DNA from: Clostridiales bacterium
GTDB taxonomy: Bacteria > Bacillota > Clostridia > Saccharofermentanales > Saccharofermentanaceae
Length of the DNA stretch: 64,000 bases
Assembly (NCBI GenBank): GCA_017940895.1
Contig: JAGAXM010000017.1
Location: forward strand, 1 to 64,000
Reading direction: 5' to 3'
Below are positions 34,383 to 43,650 of the stretch, piece after piece. Below the pieces are notes generated by a model. It was not told the DNA's origin. It was given only the letters and a program-made list of their open reading frames with translations, and did not search any database. The translations under genes were made by a program, and so were the position numbers. Numbering within the stretch: position 1 is the stretch's first letter; every line of letters begins with the position of its first letter.

Positions 34383-36231
34383 TGATCATTGCCTCTCTTT
34401 TATAAAGATAAAATACATCTCTTGCAAGATTACCGTCTGCGTAGGGATAGATATACTCAGACTCCATAATTATATTGTATCCTTCCCAATCATAATCATT
34501 ATTATATGTGATTATGTAATCGAAGTACTGTTCATCAATAAGTTCCTGTTGTGTATCCAGAATATCTGTCAGTGAATCTTCGATGTTAAGATAGCAAAAG
34601 TATTTGTTAGAAGGATTGATTTCACATATGTTGAAGAACCCGGAATCCATGACATCGTATGTCAGCACTTTAGGATCTTCAGTTTTACATATTTCCTGTG
34701 AGAAGATATTCTGAGGTGTCTGATCGATGGATTGACCTAACAGATATAAGTTCTTGCTGCTTAACATTATGCTTGCGGTAACAATTACTATTGCCGGAAT
34801 AATAATGATTTCAGAATGAGATACACGAGTGCCGAGAAGCTTCCTGATTTTATTCGTTATACAAAGTGTCGGTATCAGAATAAAAGGAGTAAACATCATC
34901 AATATGAATCCGTAATAGAAAATGACATAATCATTAATGAATATTATGCTCAGAATACAAACAAATGAGAGCAATAAATATGAACGGATTTCTTTGTTGA
35001 AAACCAATGAACAGATCAACGAAAGAATGAGTAATATAAAGATTCCGACATTATCTTTAAAAACCATGGCAAATCCAAACGGTATTCTGAGGGGGGCACT
35101 TAATGAAAAACCGCCGTTGTCGCTGTGTGAACTGTAAAGGAAGATATTGTTGTAAAAATATGCTGTGAATAGATCTGTAAGACCTTCATTAATCCAAAAG
35201 TAGATTAATATCGGTATGGATACGGTTAAAAATCCCAAAGTAAAGAAAAGCAATGATCGCAGCAATTCCCGAATCATTCCATTCTTAACTGTATATATGA
35301 CAAAAAATAAAACAAAACCAAATACAAAACCGCAGAACGTGAATTTAATCCAAAATACAATTCCTGTGATCAATCCGATAATGAATACTTCGAGGGAGGA
35401 AGGAATTGCTTTTGGTTGACGCAGAGCTCTGATCGTAAAGAAAATAATAATTGTTAATAGCGGAAATGAGAGTTCTTCTGCGCTGTCTCCGAGATGGAAC
35501 ATATTAGATGAGTAAATAATCGAGGCAAAGGGTAAGAGAATTAAGATGCCGGCGACTCCGGAAGTCTTAACAAAAAGTTTGGTGATCTTCCAAGAAAATA
35601 AGATGAAAATAAAACACGATATTATTTCAAGTATGTACATTCCTGTATAGGTATTACCGGGTATTAATGCGCATACAGAATGAATAAAATACAGTGCAGG
35701 ACCTTTCTGTTCATATAAATCCTTATATGGTATCAGACCGGATAATATTCCTCTCCCTAAGGTTAGAAAGAGATTCGCATCATCCCAATAGTTCATAGGA
35801 TAGAGCGGGGATGATGTAGACATAAACGTTATAATAATAACAGATGATATAAACGTGAATAACTTCTCTTTAATTGATGTTGAAGCTGAGTTGTAACTGT
35901 CCGGTTGGGAATAGTCGGCAAGAAGAGTCTTGATAATCTGACTTAAATCAATAAATGACATTGCGGCCGGTATTAACAGCAGTAAAGAAATATAAAAATG
36001 AATCTTACCTTTTCCATAACTTCCGGTGATCAGTGTGATTACAGATATCACAATTAACAATAGAATCGAAGAAACGGTTAAATCCTTGATCTTTATAACA
36101 GACCTGTTGATTAATAAAGTCAAAACAGCAGGTACTAAAAGACATAGCATTATTACGGGATTTTGCGGCTCTAAGATAAAGATCAGACTTAAGTAACAGA
36201 ATAAATATAGAATTCTATATGTTTTGCTCAT
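34375..36231 (-). CDS. GT-C family membrane glycosyltransferase 1
   Basis: 618 residues, about twelve hydrophobic helices followed by a soluble C-terminal domain (about 505-618). The first external loop contains the acidic pair and PY-D pattern expected in GT-C/ArnT-PMT enzymes (WDDANLF, then IPYKDLYEQKGP, near residues 150-180). It is paralogous to the next gene along the whole length, including the C-terminal FDYIITY and IIM-TEY blocks. The gene is visibly more AT-rich than its neighbours, with many AAA, ATA and TTA codons, which may mark horizontal acquisition or relaxed constraint. Acceptor and donor are unknown. Confidence 0.8.
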   Translation of the reverse strand: MSKTYRILYLFCYLSLIFILEPQNPVIMLCLLVPAVLTLLINRSVIKIKDLTVSSILLLIVISVITLITGSYGKGKIHFYISLLLLIPAAMSFIDLSQIIKTLLADYSQPDSYNSASTSIKEKLFTFISSVIIITFMSTSSPLYPMNYWDDANLFLTLGRGILSGLIPYKDLYEQKGPALYFIHSVCALIPGNTYTGMYILEIISCFIFILFSWKITKLFVKTSGVAGILILLPFASIIYSSNMFHLGDSAEELSFPLLTIIIFFTIRALRQPKAIPSSLEVFIIGLITGIVFWIKFTFCGFVFGFVLFFVIYTVKNGMIRELLRSLLFFTLGFLTVSIPILIYFWINEGLTDLFTAYFYNNIFLYSSHSDNGGFSLSAPLRIPFGFAMVFKDNVGIFILLILSLICSLVFNKEIRSYLLLSFVCILSIIFINDYVIFYYGFILMMFTPFILIPTLCITNKIRKLLGTRVSHSEIIIIPAIVIVTASIMLSSKNLYLLGQSIDQTPQNIFSQEICKTEDPKVLTYDVMDSGFFNICEINPSNKYFCYLNIEDSLTDILDTQQELIDEQYFDYIITYNNDYDWEGYNIIMESEYIYPYADGNLARDVFYLYKREAMINE

Positions 36232-37922
36232 TATGATTGCCCGGTCTTTCCGTAAAGATAGAAATTATATTTATAGTATTTCCCGTTAGCAAAGGGAATG
36301 GAATACTCCGTCTGCATTATTATACTATAACCGTCCCACACATATTCACTGCTGTAGGTGATTATGTAGTCAAAATACTCCTCTCCGATGAGTTCGTCCT
36401 GTGATTCGCGAAGCTCGGGAAGATAGTTGATGATATTAAGATAACTGAAGTATTTATTGACCGGTTGTGTTCCGCTTGCCGTGAAAAACCCGAGGTCCAT
36501 AAGATCGTACGTAAGTATCCTAGCATCCGGCGTCGTGCTGATGATTTCGGCGAATTGCGCCTGAGGCAGCTCGTTGTACGGCTTGCCGATGAGGGAAAGT
36601 TTCTTGTTTTCTGAGAATATCAGTAAAGCTGCAAGCAGACATAATACAGCTTCCGGCACAACAACATGCTTTCTGTTTTTCGAAAAGGAGTTGACCATGT
36701 CGTTATAAAGTGCCGACAAGGGGATCATGAATAAAGCAGGGAATACCATGAATATTAACCCGTAGTAGAACATCGAATAGACGGCGCTGAAGGTAGCGAA
36801 CATCATCAATATAAATGTCCCAAGCAGGTAAACCGCGGATTTTTTATTGAGAAATGAGAATGAGACCAAAGTTCCGCATACAATGAACAGTAGTCCGTAG
36901 TTAAATCTGTACACATGACCGAATCCGTTGAGTATTCGGCTTAGGATCGTTTTGTTCGCGCTCGTGACACCGGAATAGACGAACAGGTTGTTATAAAAAT
37001 AGACAGTGAAAAGATCCGACAGTGCATTATTAACCGCGAAGTAGATCAATACCGGTAATGAAACAAGAATAAATCCCGTAAGGAATAAGAGGGCAGACAG
37101 GAAAAGCTTCCTGATCTGCTTCGTAACGATCGTGTATATGAGATAAAAAATAACGGTTCCGATAATGAAAGCGCACAGGTTATATTTAATCCAGAATATA
37201 AGACCGCATATAAGTCCCATAACAAGGGTCTCTTTGTAAGAAGGAAGTGTTTTATCGTTACGAAGTGCCTTAAGAGATAAATAAAGTACAACAGTCAGTA
37301 AAGGGAAGCACAGTTCTTCACAGCTGTCTCCGAGATGAAACATATTAGAACCATAGATAAGAGCGCAGACGGGCAGTGTGATGAATACTGTATTATTCTT
37401 TTCCGTATCTTTAATGAACAGTTTTACCGTCTTAAACGCAAATGTGATGAAGACAAAACACATGCCTGTCTCAAGCAGCCATACACCCGTAAAAGTCCTG
37501 TCGGATATCAGTGAGCAGAATGCATGGATGAAGTACAATGCAGGACCTTTCTGCTCATACATATCCCTGTACAATACAAGTCCTGATCTTATTCCTCTTC
37601 CGACCGTGAAGAACAGATTGGCATCGTTCCACAGATTAAAAGGGTACAGCGGTGAGGAGGTGGATACGAGTGTGATTGAGATAAATGATGTGAAGAGAGC
37701 GAACAGTTTCTCTTTTACCGTGAGAGGTCCTGCAGCTTCGGGTAAAGAATCGTAAAGATTCCTGTTTACTGATCTGTGTATCAGTTTTTCGATGAGGAAA
37801 AGTACAGCATATGTGATAAGAAACACAGTCAAAGACTTTTTAAAGTCTTCGTATTCATTCACGGCGCTGACGGTATAAGCCGTCAGTACGGAGGCAAGAG
37901 CTATGCACAGGTGCTTAATCAT
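36231..37922 (-). CDS. GT-C family membrane glycosyltransferase 2
   Basis: 563 residues from the ATG at 37922, one base after the dacA stop (TGA-T-ATG), so coupled to it; a GTG at 37958 inside dacA is the alternative. Same architecture as GT-C 1: multiple helices, WNDANLF and YRDMYEQKGP in the first external loop, then a C-terminal domain with FDYIITY and a WDGYSIIM block. Where copy 1 has Asp-Asp-Ala-Asn, this copy has Asn-Asp-Ala-Asn. Predicted to transfer a lipid-linked sugar to a cell-surface acceptor. Stop and next start overlap as TAATG. Confidence 0.8.
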   Translation of the reverse strand: MIKHLCIALASVLTAYTVSAVNEYEDFKKSLTVFLITYAVLFLIEKLIHRSVNRNLYDSLPEAAGPLTVKEKLFALFTSFISITLVSTSSPLYPFNLWNDANLFFTVGRGIRSGLVLYRDMYEQKGPALYFIHAFCSLISDRTFTGVWLLETGMCFVFITFAFKTVKLFIKDTEKNNTVFITLPVCALIYGSNMFHLGDSCEELCFPLLTVVLYLSLKALRNDKTLPSYKETLVMGLICGLIFWIKYNLCAFIIGTVIFYLIYTIVTKQIRKLFLSALLFLTGFILVSLPVLIYFAVNNALSDLFTVYFYNNLFVYSGVTSANKTILSRILNGFGHVYRFNYGLLFIVCGTLVSFSFLNKKSAVYLLGTFILMMFATFSAVYSMFYYGLIFMVFPALFMIPLSALYNDMVNSFSKNRKHVVVPEAVLCLLAALLIFSENKKLSLIGKPYNELPQAQFAEIISTTPDARILTYDLMDLGFFTASGTQPVNKYFSYLNIINYLPELRESQDELIGEEYFDYIITYSSEYVWDGYSIIMQTEYSIPFANGKYYKYNFYLYGKTGQS

Positions 37923-37923
37923 A

Positions 37924-38967
37924 TCAGGTGCTCTGCTGTAATACGGCAGCAAGAGCACGGTATGTGTTTATGGCATCGTTGGTATGAAGATGAGATGATG
38001 TATCTCCTTCGTTTCTGTACGCACCGAAAGTAACGAATATGTATTCGTGTCCGTCGATGGTTGCGGCTGTTGCAAGGCACTGTCCCGCTTCGGTGGTGTA
38101 ACCTGTCTTGCCGCCTATGAAAGTGCCTCCCTCGAAATCCATGGAAGACAAAGTCTGATAGAAGGTGCTGTATATCGTAAGACCGCCGGGATGATTGATA
38201 GTCGCGGAAGAAGTGTAGACATAAGTGGAGAATACTTCTCTGAACTTATCATTCTGAAGACCTGCACGGAGAAGAGTAGCCATATCGCGAACGGTAGAAT
38301 AGTGATTTACATTATGTTCGCCGGTGCAGTTCATAAAGTGTGTGCCGGTCATGCCGAGTTCTTCGGCTCTGCTGTTCATGAGTTCAACGAATGCGGTCTC
38401 CGATCCCGCTACTCTGTTGGCAAGACCGAGACAGCACTCTGCTCCGGAACGAAGCTGGAGTCCGTACAGAAGATCATTGATCGTAATGTTCTCATTGCAT
38501 TCGAATCCTGCAGTGGAAAGATCCTGATAGTAAAGAGTATCGTAGATCTCTCTGGGGAGAGGATAGACTTCATCGTAGTCCGTCAGCTGCTCGCAGGCGA
38601 TAAGCAAAGTCATCATCTTAGTAACTGATGCAGGATATGCCTGAGTGTCGGGATTCTTCTCGTCAAGTACAACCCCTGTCTCGGCATCGATCAGGATCGC
38701 TTCATTGCTGTAGATGTTTCCGAGAATATTCAACGAAGGCATCGGTGTGGGGGTGGGCGCTTCTGTCTCAGTCGGAATTGTTTCCTGAACATCAGTCGAT
38801 AATGTTGTGAGAGTAAACTCCGAGCTTGTCTCGGGTTCCTTGTGTCTGCAGGATTCAAGACCGATGATTATAGCCGCCACTAATATGATTGCCAGGCAGA
38901 ATAAGGTCAGGAAAGCCTTTCCTCTGGCATTAAGTTTCTTTTTTCTTCTCTTTTTTGAATTTGCCAT
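37924..38967 (-). CDS. dacA: D-Ala-D-Ala carboxypeptidase (PBP5-type)
   Basis: Trims the terminal D-Ala of peptidoglycan stem peptides. 347 residues from the ATG at 38967: a very basic start (KKRRKKK), one transmembrane anchor (about 18-37), a Thr/Pro-rich linker and the peptidase S11 domain (about 80-347). The active-site Ser-Lys are in PASVTKMM (near residue 113) and the KTG motif in GGKTGYT (near 310). The usual SxN motif reads SGA in LRSGAECC, with Ala for Asn. Unlike classical PBP5 it is anchored N-terminally and has no C-terminal amphipathic domain. The -10 lies six bases before the ATG, so its mRNA should be leaderless; in-frame codons further upstream lie outside the transcript. Confidence 0.9.
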   Translation of the reverse strand: MANSKKRRKKKLNARGKAFLTLFCLAIILVAAIIIGLESCRHKEPETSSEFTLTTLSTDVQETIPTETEAPTPTPMPSLNILGNIYSNEAILIDAETGVVLDEKNPDTQAYPASVTKMMTLLIACEQLTDYDEVYPLPREIYDTLYYQDLSTAGFECNENITINDLLYGLQLRSGAECCLGLANRVAGSETAFVELMNSRAEELGMTGTHFMNCTGEHNVNHYSTVRDMATLLRAGLQNDKFREVFSTYVYTSSATINHPGGLTIYSTFYQTLSSMDFEGGTFIGGKTGYTTEAGQCLATAATIDGHEYIFVTFGAYRNEGDTSSHLHTNDAINTYRALAAVLQQST

Positions 38968-38983
38968 ACGATAATTATATAAT
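38955..38983 (+). promoter_or_regulatory. Promoter for hydrolase gene, shared -10
   Basis: TTGAAT (38955-38960), a 17-base spacer and TATAAT (38978-38983) read rightwards. The -10 is half of the palindrome ATTATATAAT (38974-38983), whose other half is the leftward -10 of dacA. Confidence 0.65.
38974..38979 (-). promoter_or_regulatory. -10 of dacA operon, leaderless
   Basis: TATAAT on the minus strand (38979-38974) followed by six bases and the dacA ATG. It overlaps the plus-strand -10 by two bases, so RNA polymerase can open the same site for only one direction at a time. Confidence 0.65.
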
Positions 38984-39046
38984 TTCAAAGTACGGATTAT
39001 GTTTCCGATACATGTTATTTTTATGTCTAATGCCGGGGGGATGCTC

Positions 39047-40072
39047 ATGACATTTGGAAAAAGAATGAAAATTGCTTTGATAGGAGCAGTTATAGCTTCT
39101 TTGGCAGGCAGTCTGTTCGTATTGCTTTTAAGTGAATCTGCAAGAATGCTGACTATTATTTCATTAATAGTTGCAGTAGCTGTATTAGGTCTTGTTCTTG
39201 TTGCACAGTTTATTCTGGAAGGCAAGCCCGCCAAGGTAAGAGTACCTGTCTTTATTCTGATCGTAGTGCTGTCTGTCTGTACCGTTCTTTCTGTTGCTCT
39301 CTATAATATCGGTAAGAAGATTACTTTCCCCGGAACCTCGGATGAGGAGGCTTACGAAGAACTGTGCGATATGGATGGTGTTGTCGTTCAAATCGATGAA
39401 GGTAACTTAAGCGGATGGAGAATTCCGGCAACTGCGGTTGCAGAAGGCGAGCCCAGACCCGTTATTCTGTATTTCGGCGGTAACGGGGAGAACTCTTCAC
39501 ACAGGGTGGAGAACATGTTAAGTAACGAGAAGTCCTCATATCTGTATGAGAACTACGATTTCTTCTTCATGGATTATCCTTCGTACGGCAATAACGATAC
39601 CGAACTTACCGAGGACAGTCTGTATCAGTTTACACTTGATGCTTATAATTATGTCTCATCCCTCGATACTACCTCAGGCATAACGCTTCTTTCGTATTCC
39701 ATAGGTAACGGACCCGCCATGTATCTGGCATCGCAGGATGATGTGAATATCGATTCCATGATCATGCTCGCACCTTATAATTCGGGATATGATCTTTATA
39801 ATGCCAACCTGAATATCTTCTACGGTCCGCTTAGACTGCTCGTTGCTTTTAAGCTCCCCTCATACAAATATGCAGCGGATGTCGAGTGTCCCGTTACGAT
39901 GATCGCTTCCACGGATGATGAGATCATTCCTTATGAATCTTCAAGGAATCTGTTCTCTTCGCTGTCCGGCGGAGCGGCTAACTTCGTTACGGTAGAGGGA
40001 GTGCTTCATAATGACTTCTTCTCGAGCCCTGAGGTCATCAATGCTATAAGAAATTCTCTGGAGGCTGCATGA
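39047..40072 (+). CDS. Membrane-anchored alpha/beta hydrolase
   Basis: 341 residues: three hydrophobic segments (about 8-28, 33-55, 65-85) then an alpha/beta-hydrolase domain. The oxyanion region is LYFGGNGE (near residue 143), the nucleophile Ser lies in LLSYSIGNG (near 218), the acid Asp in ASTDDEIIPYE (near 285) and the His in VLHNDFF (near 318). Similar to the Bem46/YqiA-like hydrolases of unknown substrate. The start at 39047 is set by GGGGGG six bases upstream; an earlier ATG at 38999 lacks a site. Two bases separate it from the next gene. Confidence 0.82.
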   Translation: MTFGKRMKIALIGAVIASLAGSLFVLLLSESARMLTIISLIVAVAVLGLVLVAQFILEGKPAKVRVPVFILIVVLSVCTVLSVALYNIGKKITFPGTSDEEAYEELCDMDGVVVQIDEGNLSGWRIPATAVAEGEPRPVILYFGGNGENSSHRVENMLSNEKSSYLYENYDFFFMDYPSYGNNDTELTEDSLYQFTLDAYNYVSSLDTTSGITLLSYSIGNGPAMYLASQDDVNIDSMIMLAPYNSGYDLYNANLNIFYGPLRLLVAFKLPSYKYAADVECPVTMIASTDDEIIPYESSRNLFSSLSGGAANFVTVEGVLHNDFFSSPEVINAIRNSLEAA

Positions 40073-40073
40073 T

Positions 40074-40337
40074 ATGAGAACCGATATGAAATACAGACTT
40101 ACACTTGCGGCAATATTTGCAGCTATCCCTTTGGTACTGTTTACCCTGACGCTGTTTATAATGGCGACAAGTAATATCTGGCTCGGATTATTCCCCGTAT
40201 ACCTGTTTGCAGGAGCTTTTCTTGTGGTTTTTATCCTGAGTTTTGTGCCGTTTATGAAGGATCATATGTGGCTGTCCGTTATTGCTGCAGTCCTTTTGGC
40301 AGTGCTGTCAGGGTTTATTCTGCATCTGGTCGTTTGA
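40074..40337 (+). CDS. Small three-helix membrane protein
   Basis: 87 residues, with three predicted transmembrane helices (about 9-29, 34-55 and 63-86) and hardly any soluble part. No family recognised. It starts one base after the hydrolase stop and is probably co-expressed with it. Real by position and composition; function unknown. Confidence 0.6.
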   Translation: MRTDMKYRLTLAAIFAAIPLVLFTLTLFIMATSNIWLGLFPVYLFAGAFLVVFILSFVPFMKDHMWLSVIAAVLLAVLSGFILHLVV

Positions 40338-40362
40338 TTTAAGACCTAAATAATAGTAAAAT
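40334..40362 (+). promoter_or_regulatory. Promoter of cell-wall hydrolase gene
   Basis: TTGATT (40334-40339), a 17-base spacer and TAAAAT (40357-40362). Predicted start near 40369, giving a leader of about 25 bases. Confidence 0.6.
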
Positions 40363-40394
40363 CGCGAGGTATTTCGCTTATACGGAGAATGCCT

Positions 40395-41069
40395 TTGTTT
40401 AAGAAGCTTTTATCAATTCTGACGGCCTGTGTCGTAATAATGACGATGGGAATGCCCGCATTGGCCAATGCCCGTTTCGAGAGATTCGAGATGATGTGGA
40501 ACGATGCGACGGATGCCGAGAGGTATTTTATGCCTTCAGAAGTCAAGGCTTATGCGTGCGGTCTTTCGACCAACGATTTTGTATTCTTCGCAAGGGTAAT
40601 CGAAGGTGAGGGCGCAGATAACGACGACAACATCACGGATAAAGTGTTTGTTGCCCTGACGGTCCTTAACCGTATGGCCTGTTCCAGATGGCCGACAAGA
40701 TCGGTAATTTCCACTCTTCAAAGACCCGGACAGTTCGAGGTCGTTGACCGTGAGACACACGAGTGTCACTGTGCGAGATCTTTGGATTCCGAGTGGGCGA
40801 TAGTTATCGCATACAGAATGTTCGAGAATAATGAAGTGGATTGCCATATGGTGTATTACAATGCTTATGGCTTTACGGGTTACTCGACACCCAGAGAGGG
40901 CGGATTCGCGAATTATGCTTATTTCGGCGGAAACTACTTCTCTGTGATACCCTGTAACTGCGCTTCATGTTCATCAAGGATGCCGGGCTGGGATCGCGAT
41001 GATGTCGAGATGCTCCCGGATGATTACGAGATCTTAAGGCCGGAAGGCGTAGGACCAAATTATTTCTGA
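40395..41069 (+). CDS. SleB-type cell-wall hydrolase, secreted
   Basis: 224 residues with a Sec signal peptide (cleavage near PALANA, about residue 24) and a Hydrolase_2/SleB domain (about 55-200). The catalytic Glu is in [27 protein letters not shown] and a C-terminal GNYFS are typical of the family. Spore cortex hydrolysis is the best-known role but vegetative homologues are common. Start choice: GGAG sits seven bases before the TTG at 40395 and only one base before an in-frame ATG at 40389, so TTG is preferred. Confidence 0.8.
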   Translation: MFKKLLSILTACVVIMTMGMPALANARFERFEMMWNDATDAERYFMPSEVKAYACGLSTNDFVFFARVIEGEGADNDDNITDKVFVALTVLNRMACSRWPTRSVISTLQRPGQFEVVDRETHECHCARSLDSEWAIVIAYRMFENNEVDCHMVYYNAYGFTGYSTPREGGFANYAYFGGNYFSVIPCNCASCSSRMPGWDRDDVEMLPDDYEILRPEGVGPNYF

Positions 41070-41092
41070 TATCTATAGCAGGAGGAAAAAAT

Positions 41093-42337
41093 ATGTACGA
41101 CAAGATCAAGGCAGAGGATTCAGAAGTCTATTCCGCAATAATGCAGGAACTTCAGAGGCAGAGAGACAAGATCGAGCTTATTGCATCAGAGAATATCGTA
41201 TCTGAAGCAGTTCTCGAGGCAGCAGGTTCAGTTCTTACGAACAAGTATGCTGAAGGTTACCCGGGTAAGAGATACTACGGCGGATGCGAGTATGTTGATA
41301 TCGTTGAGCAGCTCGCTATCGACAGAGCTAAGGAGCTCTTCGGTGCAAAGTACGCTAACGTTCAGCCTCACTCCGGTGCTCAGGCAAATACAGCTGTTTA
41401 TTTTGCCATTCTCAAGCCCGGCGATAAGATTCTCGGTATGGATCTGTCACACGGCGGTCACCTCACACACGGTATGAAGCTCAATGTTTCCGGTAAGACA
41501 TACGAGTCTGATTTCTATCAGGTTGATAAGGAGACAGGTGAGATCAACTATGAGGAAGTAAGAAGGAAGGCTCTCGAGTTCAAGCCTAACGTTATCGTTG
41601 CAGGTGCTTCCGCTTATCCCAGAATCATTGATTTCAAGAAGTTCCGTGAGATCGCTGATGAGGTCGGAGCTTATCTCTTTGTTGATATGGCTCACATTGC
41701 TGGACTTGTTGCTGCAGGACTTCACCCCAATCCGGTTCCTTATGCTCATATCGTTACAACAACAACACATAAGACATTGCGCGGTCCCCGCGGCGGCATA
41801 ATCCTTACAAATGACGAGGAGCTTGCCAAGAAGATCAATTCTGCAGTATTCCCCGGACAGCAGGGCGGACCTCTGATGCACATCATCGCTGCCAAGGCAG
41901 TTGCATTCAAGGAAGCTCTTTCTCCCGAGTTCAGAGAGTATGCCAACCAGATCGTTAAGAATGCAAAGGCTTTGAGCGAGGCTCTCCTTGCAAGAAACGT
42001 TAACCTCGTTTCCGGCGGTACAGACAACCATCTCATGCTCATCGACCTGAGAGGAACAGGTATTACAGGTAAGGAGCTCCAGCTCCGTCTTGATGACTGC
42101 AATATCACAGCCAACAAAAATACAATCCCGTTCGATCCCGAGAAGCCATTCGTTACATCCGGTGTACGTATCGGTACTCCTGCCGTTACAACACGCGGCA
42201 TGAAGGAAGAGGATATGGTCGAGATCGCTGATCTTATCAGCCTTTGCATCTTCGATTATGAGAACAAGAAAGATGAGGTTATTGCCCGAGTAGCTAAGCT
42301 TACCGAGAAGTATCCTCTTTATCCCGACTTTAACTGA
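41093..42337 (+). CDS. glyA: Serine hydroxymethyltransferase
   Basis: Interconverts serine and glycine with tetrahydrofolate, the main one-carbon source. 414 residues. The PLP Lys lies in [14 protein letters not shown] (near residue 225), with ASENIVS near the N-terminus, YPGKRYYGG (near 55), [10 protein letters not shown] (near 90) and DMAHIAG (near 200). A strong AGGAGG ribosome site and biased codons suggest high expression. Its stop overlaps the rarA start (TGATG). Confidence 0.98.
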   Translation: MYDKIKAEDSEVYSAIMQELQRQRDKIELIASENIVSEAVLEAAGSVLTNKYAEGYPGKRYYGGCEYVDIVEQLAIDRAKELFGAKYANVQPHSGAQANTAVYFAILKPGDKILGMDLSHGGHLTHGMKLNVSGKTYESDFYQVDKETGEINYEEVRRKALEFKPNVIVAGASAYPRIIDFKKFREIADEVGAYLFVDMAHIAGLVAAGLHPNPVPYAHIVTTTTHKTLRGPRGGIILTNDEELAKKINSAVFPGQQGGPLMHIIAAKAVAFKEALSPEFREYANQIVKNAKALSEALLARNVNLVSGGTDNHLMLIDLRGTGITGKELQLRLDDCNITANKNTIPFDPEKPFVTSGVRIGTPAVTTRGMKEEDMVEIADLISLCIFDYENKKDEVIARVAKLTEKYPLYPDFN

Positions 42338-43650
42338 TGCCCGAGGAAGATCTTTCAAGACAGCCTCTGGCTTTCAGGATGGCTCCGAGAAACCTCGATG
42401 AATACGAGGGTCAGGAGCACATTGTCGGTAAAGGAAAACTATTAAGAAGGATGATCGAGGCAGACCGTCTGTCCTCGGTCATCCTTTTTGGTCCTCCGGG
42501 AACCGGAAAGACTGCGCTCGCAAGAGTCATAGCCAACTGCACCACGTCAAAGTTCCGTTCCATCAATGCTGTTACATCAGGTGTGGCAGATATTAAGGCA
42601 GTCATAGAAGATGCCAGGAATCCGCTTCTGTCAGAAGGGCAGAAGACGGTTCTGTTTATCGATGAGATCCACAGGTTCAATAAATTGCAGCAGGATGCGC
42701 TTCTTCCTTTTGTAGAGGACGGAACGATCATTCTTGTAGGCGCTACGACGGAGAATCCTTTCTTCGAGGTTAACAAAGCTTTGGTATCAAGATCGACAGT
42801 ACTTCAGCTTCATTCTCTTACGGATGAGAATATTAAGAATATTCTTAAGCGTGCTGTAGAGGATAAGGAAAGAGGATACGGCCTTCTCGACGTTAAGATA
42901 TCGGACGGGACTTTGTCCAAGATAGCGGGCTTATCCGGCGGTGATGCCAGAAACAGCCTTAAGGCATTGGAGCTTGCTGTGATCACTACGGCACCCGATA
43001 AGGACGGCGCCATTGTCATAACGGATGAAGTCGTAAGCGACTGCATGCAGAACAGGACTGTTCTTTTCGATAAGGACGGGGAGAGCCATTACGACAATAT
43101 AAGCGCGATGATCAAGTCCATGCGCGGTTCCGATCCCGATGCAGCAATACTGTACCTTGCAAGAGCCCTTGCGGGCGGTGAGGATATAGAGTTCCTGGCG
43201 CGAAGGATCGTTATCTGTGCCGCGGAAGACGTGGGCCTTGCCAATCCGAATGCGCTTCTCGTGGCTACAGCCGCTTATCAGGCGGCGGCTTCTGTGGGAA
43301 TGCCCGAGGCGAGGATTCCTCTGGCTGAAGCCTGCATCATCGTGGCAACATCTCCAAAGTCCAATGCGGCTTACCTTGCGATCAACAAAGCTTTGGCTGA
43401 TGTTCGCGAAGCAGACACGGGCTCTGTGCCTATGCACCTTCGGAATGCACCCGCAAAGGGTATGGAAGACTTGGGATATGCGGTGGGCTACAAGTATGCC
43501 CATGACTACCCGGGACACGTGGTCGCTCAGCAGTATCTTCCGGATGCCGTAAAGGACAGGAAGTATTATGAGCCTACTTCTATGGGATATGAGAAAAAGA
43601 TAGTAGAATATCTTGATTACGTCGAAAGGATGACAAACAAGAATGAATAA
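42337..43650 (+). CDS. rarA: Replication-associated ATPase RarA/MgsA
   Basis: AAA+ ATPase of the clamp-loader group acting at stalled replication forks. 437 residues: Walker A FGPPGTGKTALA (near residue 52), Walker B FIDEIHRFNK (near 105), sensor 1 VGATTENP (near 133), SRSTVLQL (near 152) and the tetramerisation domain with GSDPDAALYLAR-like GSDPDAAILYLAR (near 265) and YAHDYPGHVV near the C-terminus. Translation is coupled to glyA. Confidence 0.95.
   Translation: MPEEDLSRQPLAFRMAPRNLDEYEGQEHIVGKGKLLRRMIEADRLSSVILFGPPGTGKTALARVIANCTTSKFRSINAVTSGVADIKAVIEDARNPLLSEGQKTVLFIDEIHRFNKLQQDALLPFVEDGTIILVGATTENPFFEVNKALVSRSTVLQLHSLTDENIKNILKRAVEDKERGYGLLDVKISDGTLSKIAGLSGGDARNSLKALELAVITTAPDKDGAIVITDEVVSDCMQNRTVLFDKDGESHYDNISAMIKSMRGSDPDAAILYLARALAGGEDIEFLARRIVICAAEDVGLANPNALLVATAAYQAAASVGMPEARIPLAEACIIVATSPKSNAAYLAINKALADVREADTGSVPMHLRNAPAKGMEDLGYAVGYKYAHDYPGHVVAQQYLPDAVKDRKYYEPTSMGYEKKIVEYLDYVERMTNKNE

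Noticed and set aside
38968..39234. An 89-residue N-terminal extension of dacA
   Set aside because: The peptide is not hydrophobic or family-like, and the -10 of dacA lies inside it.
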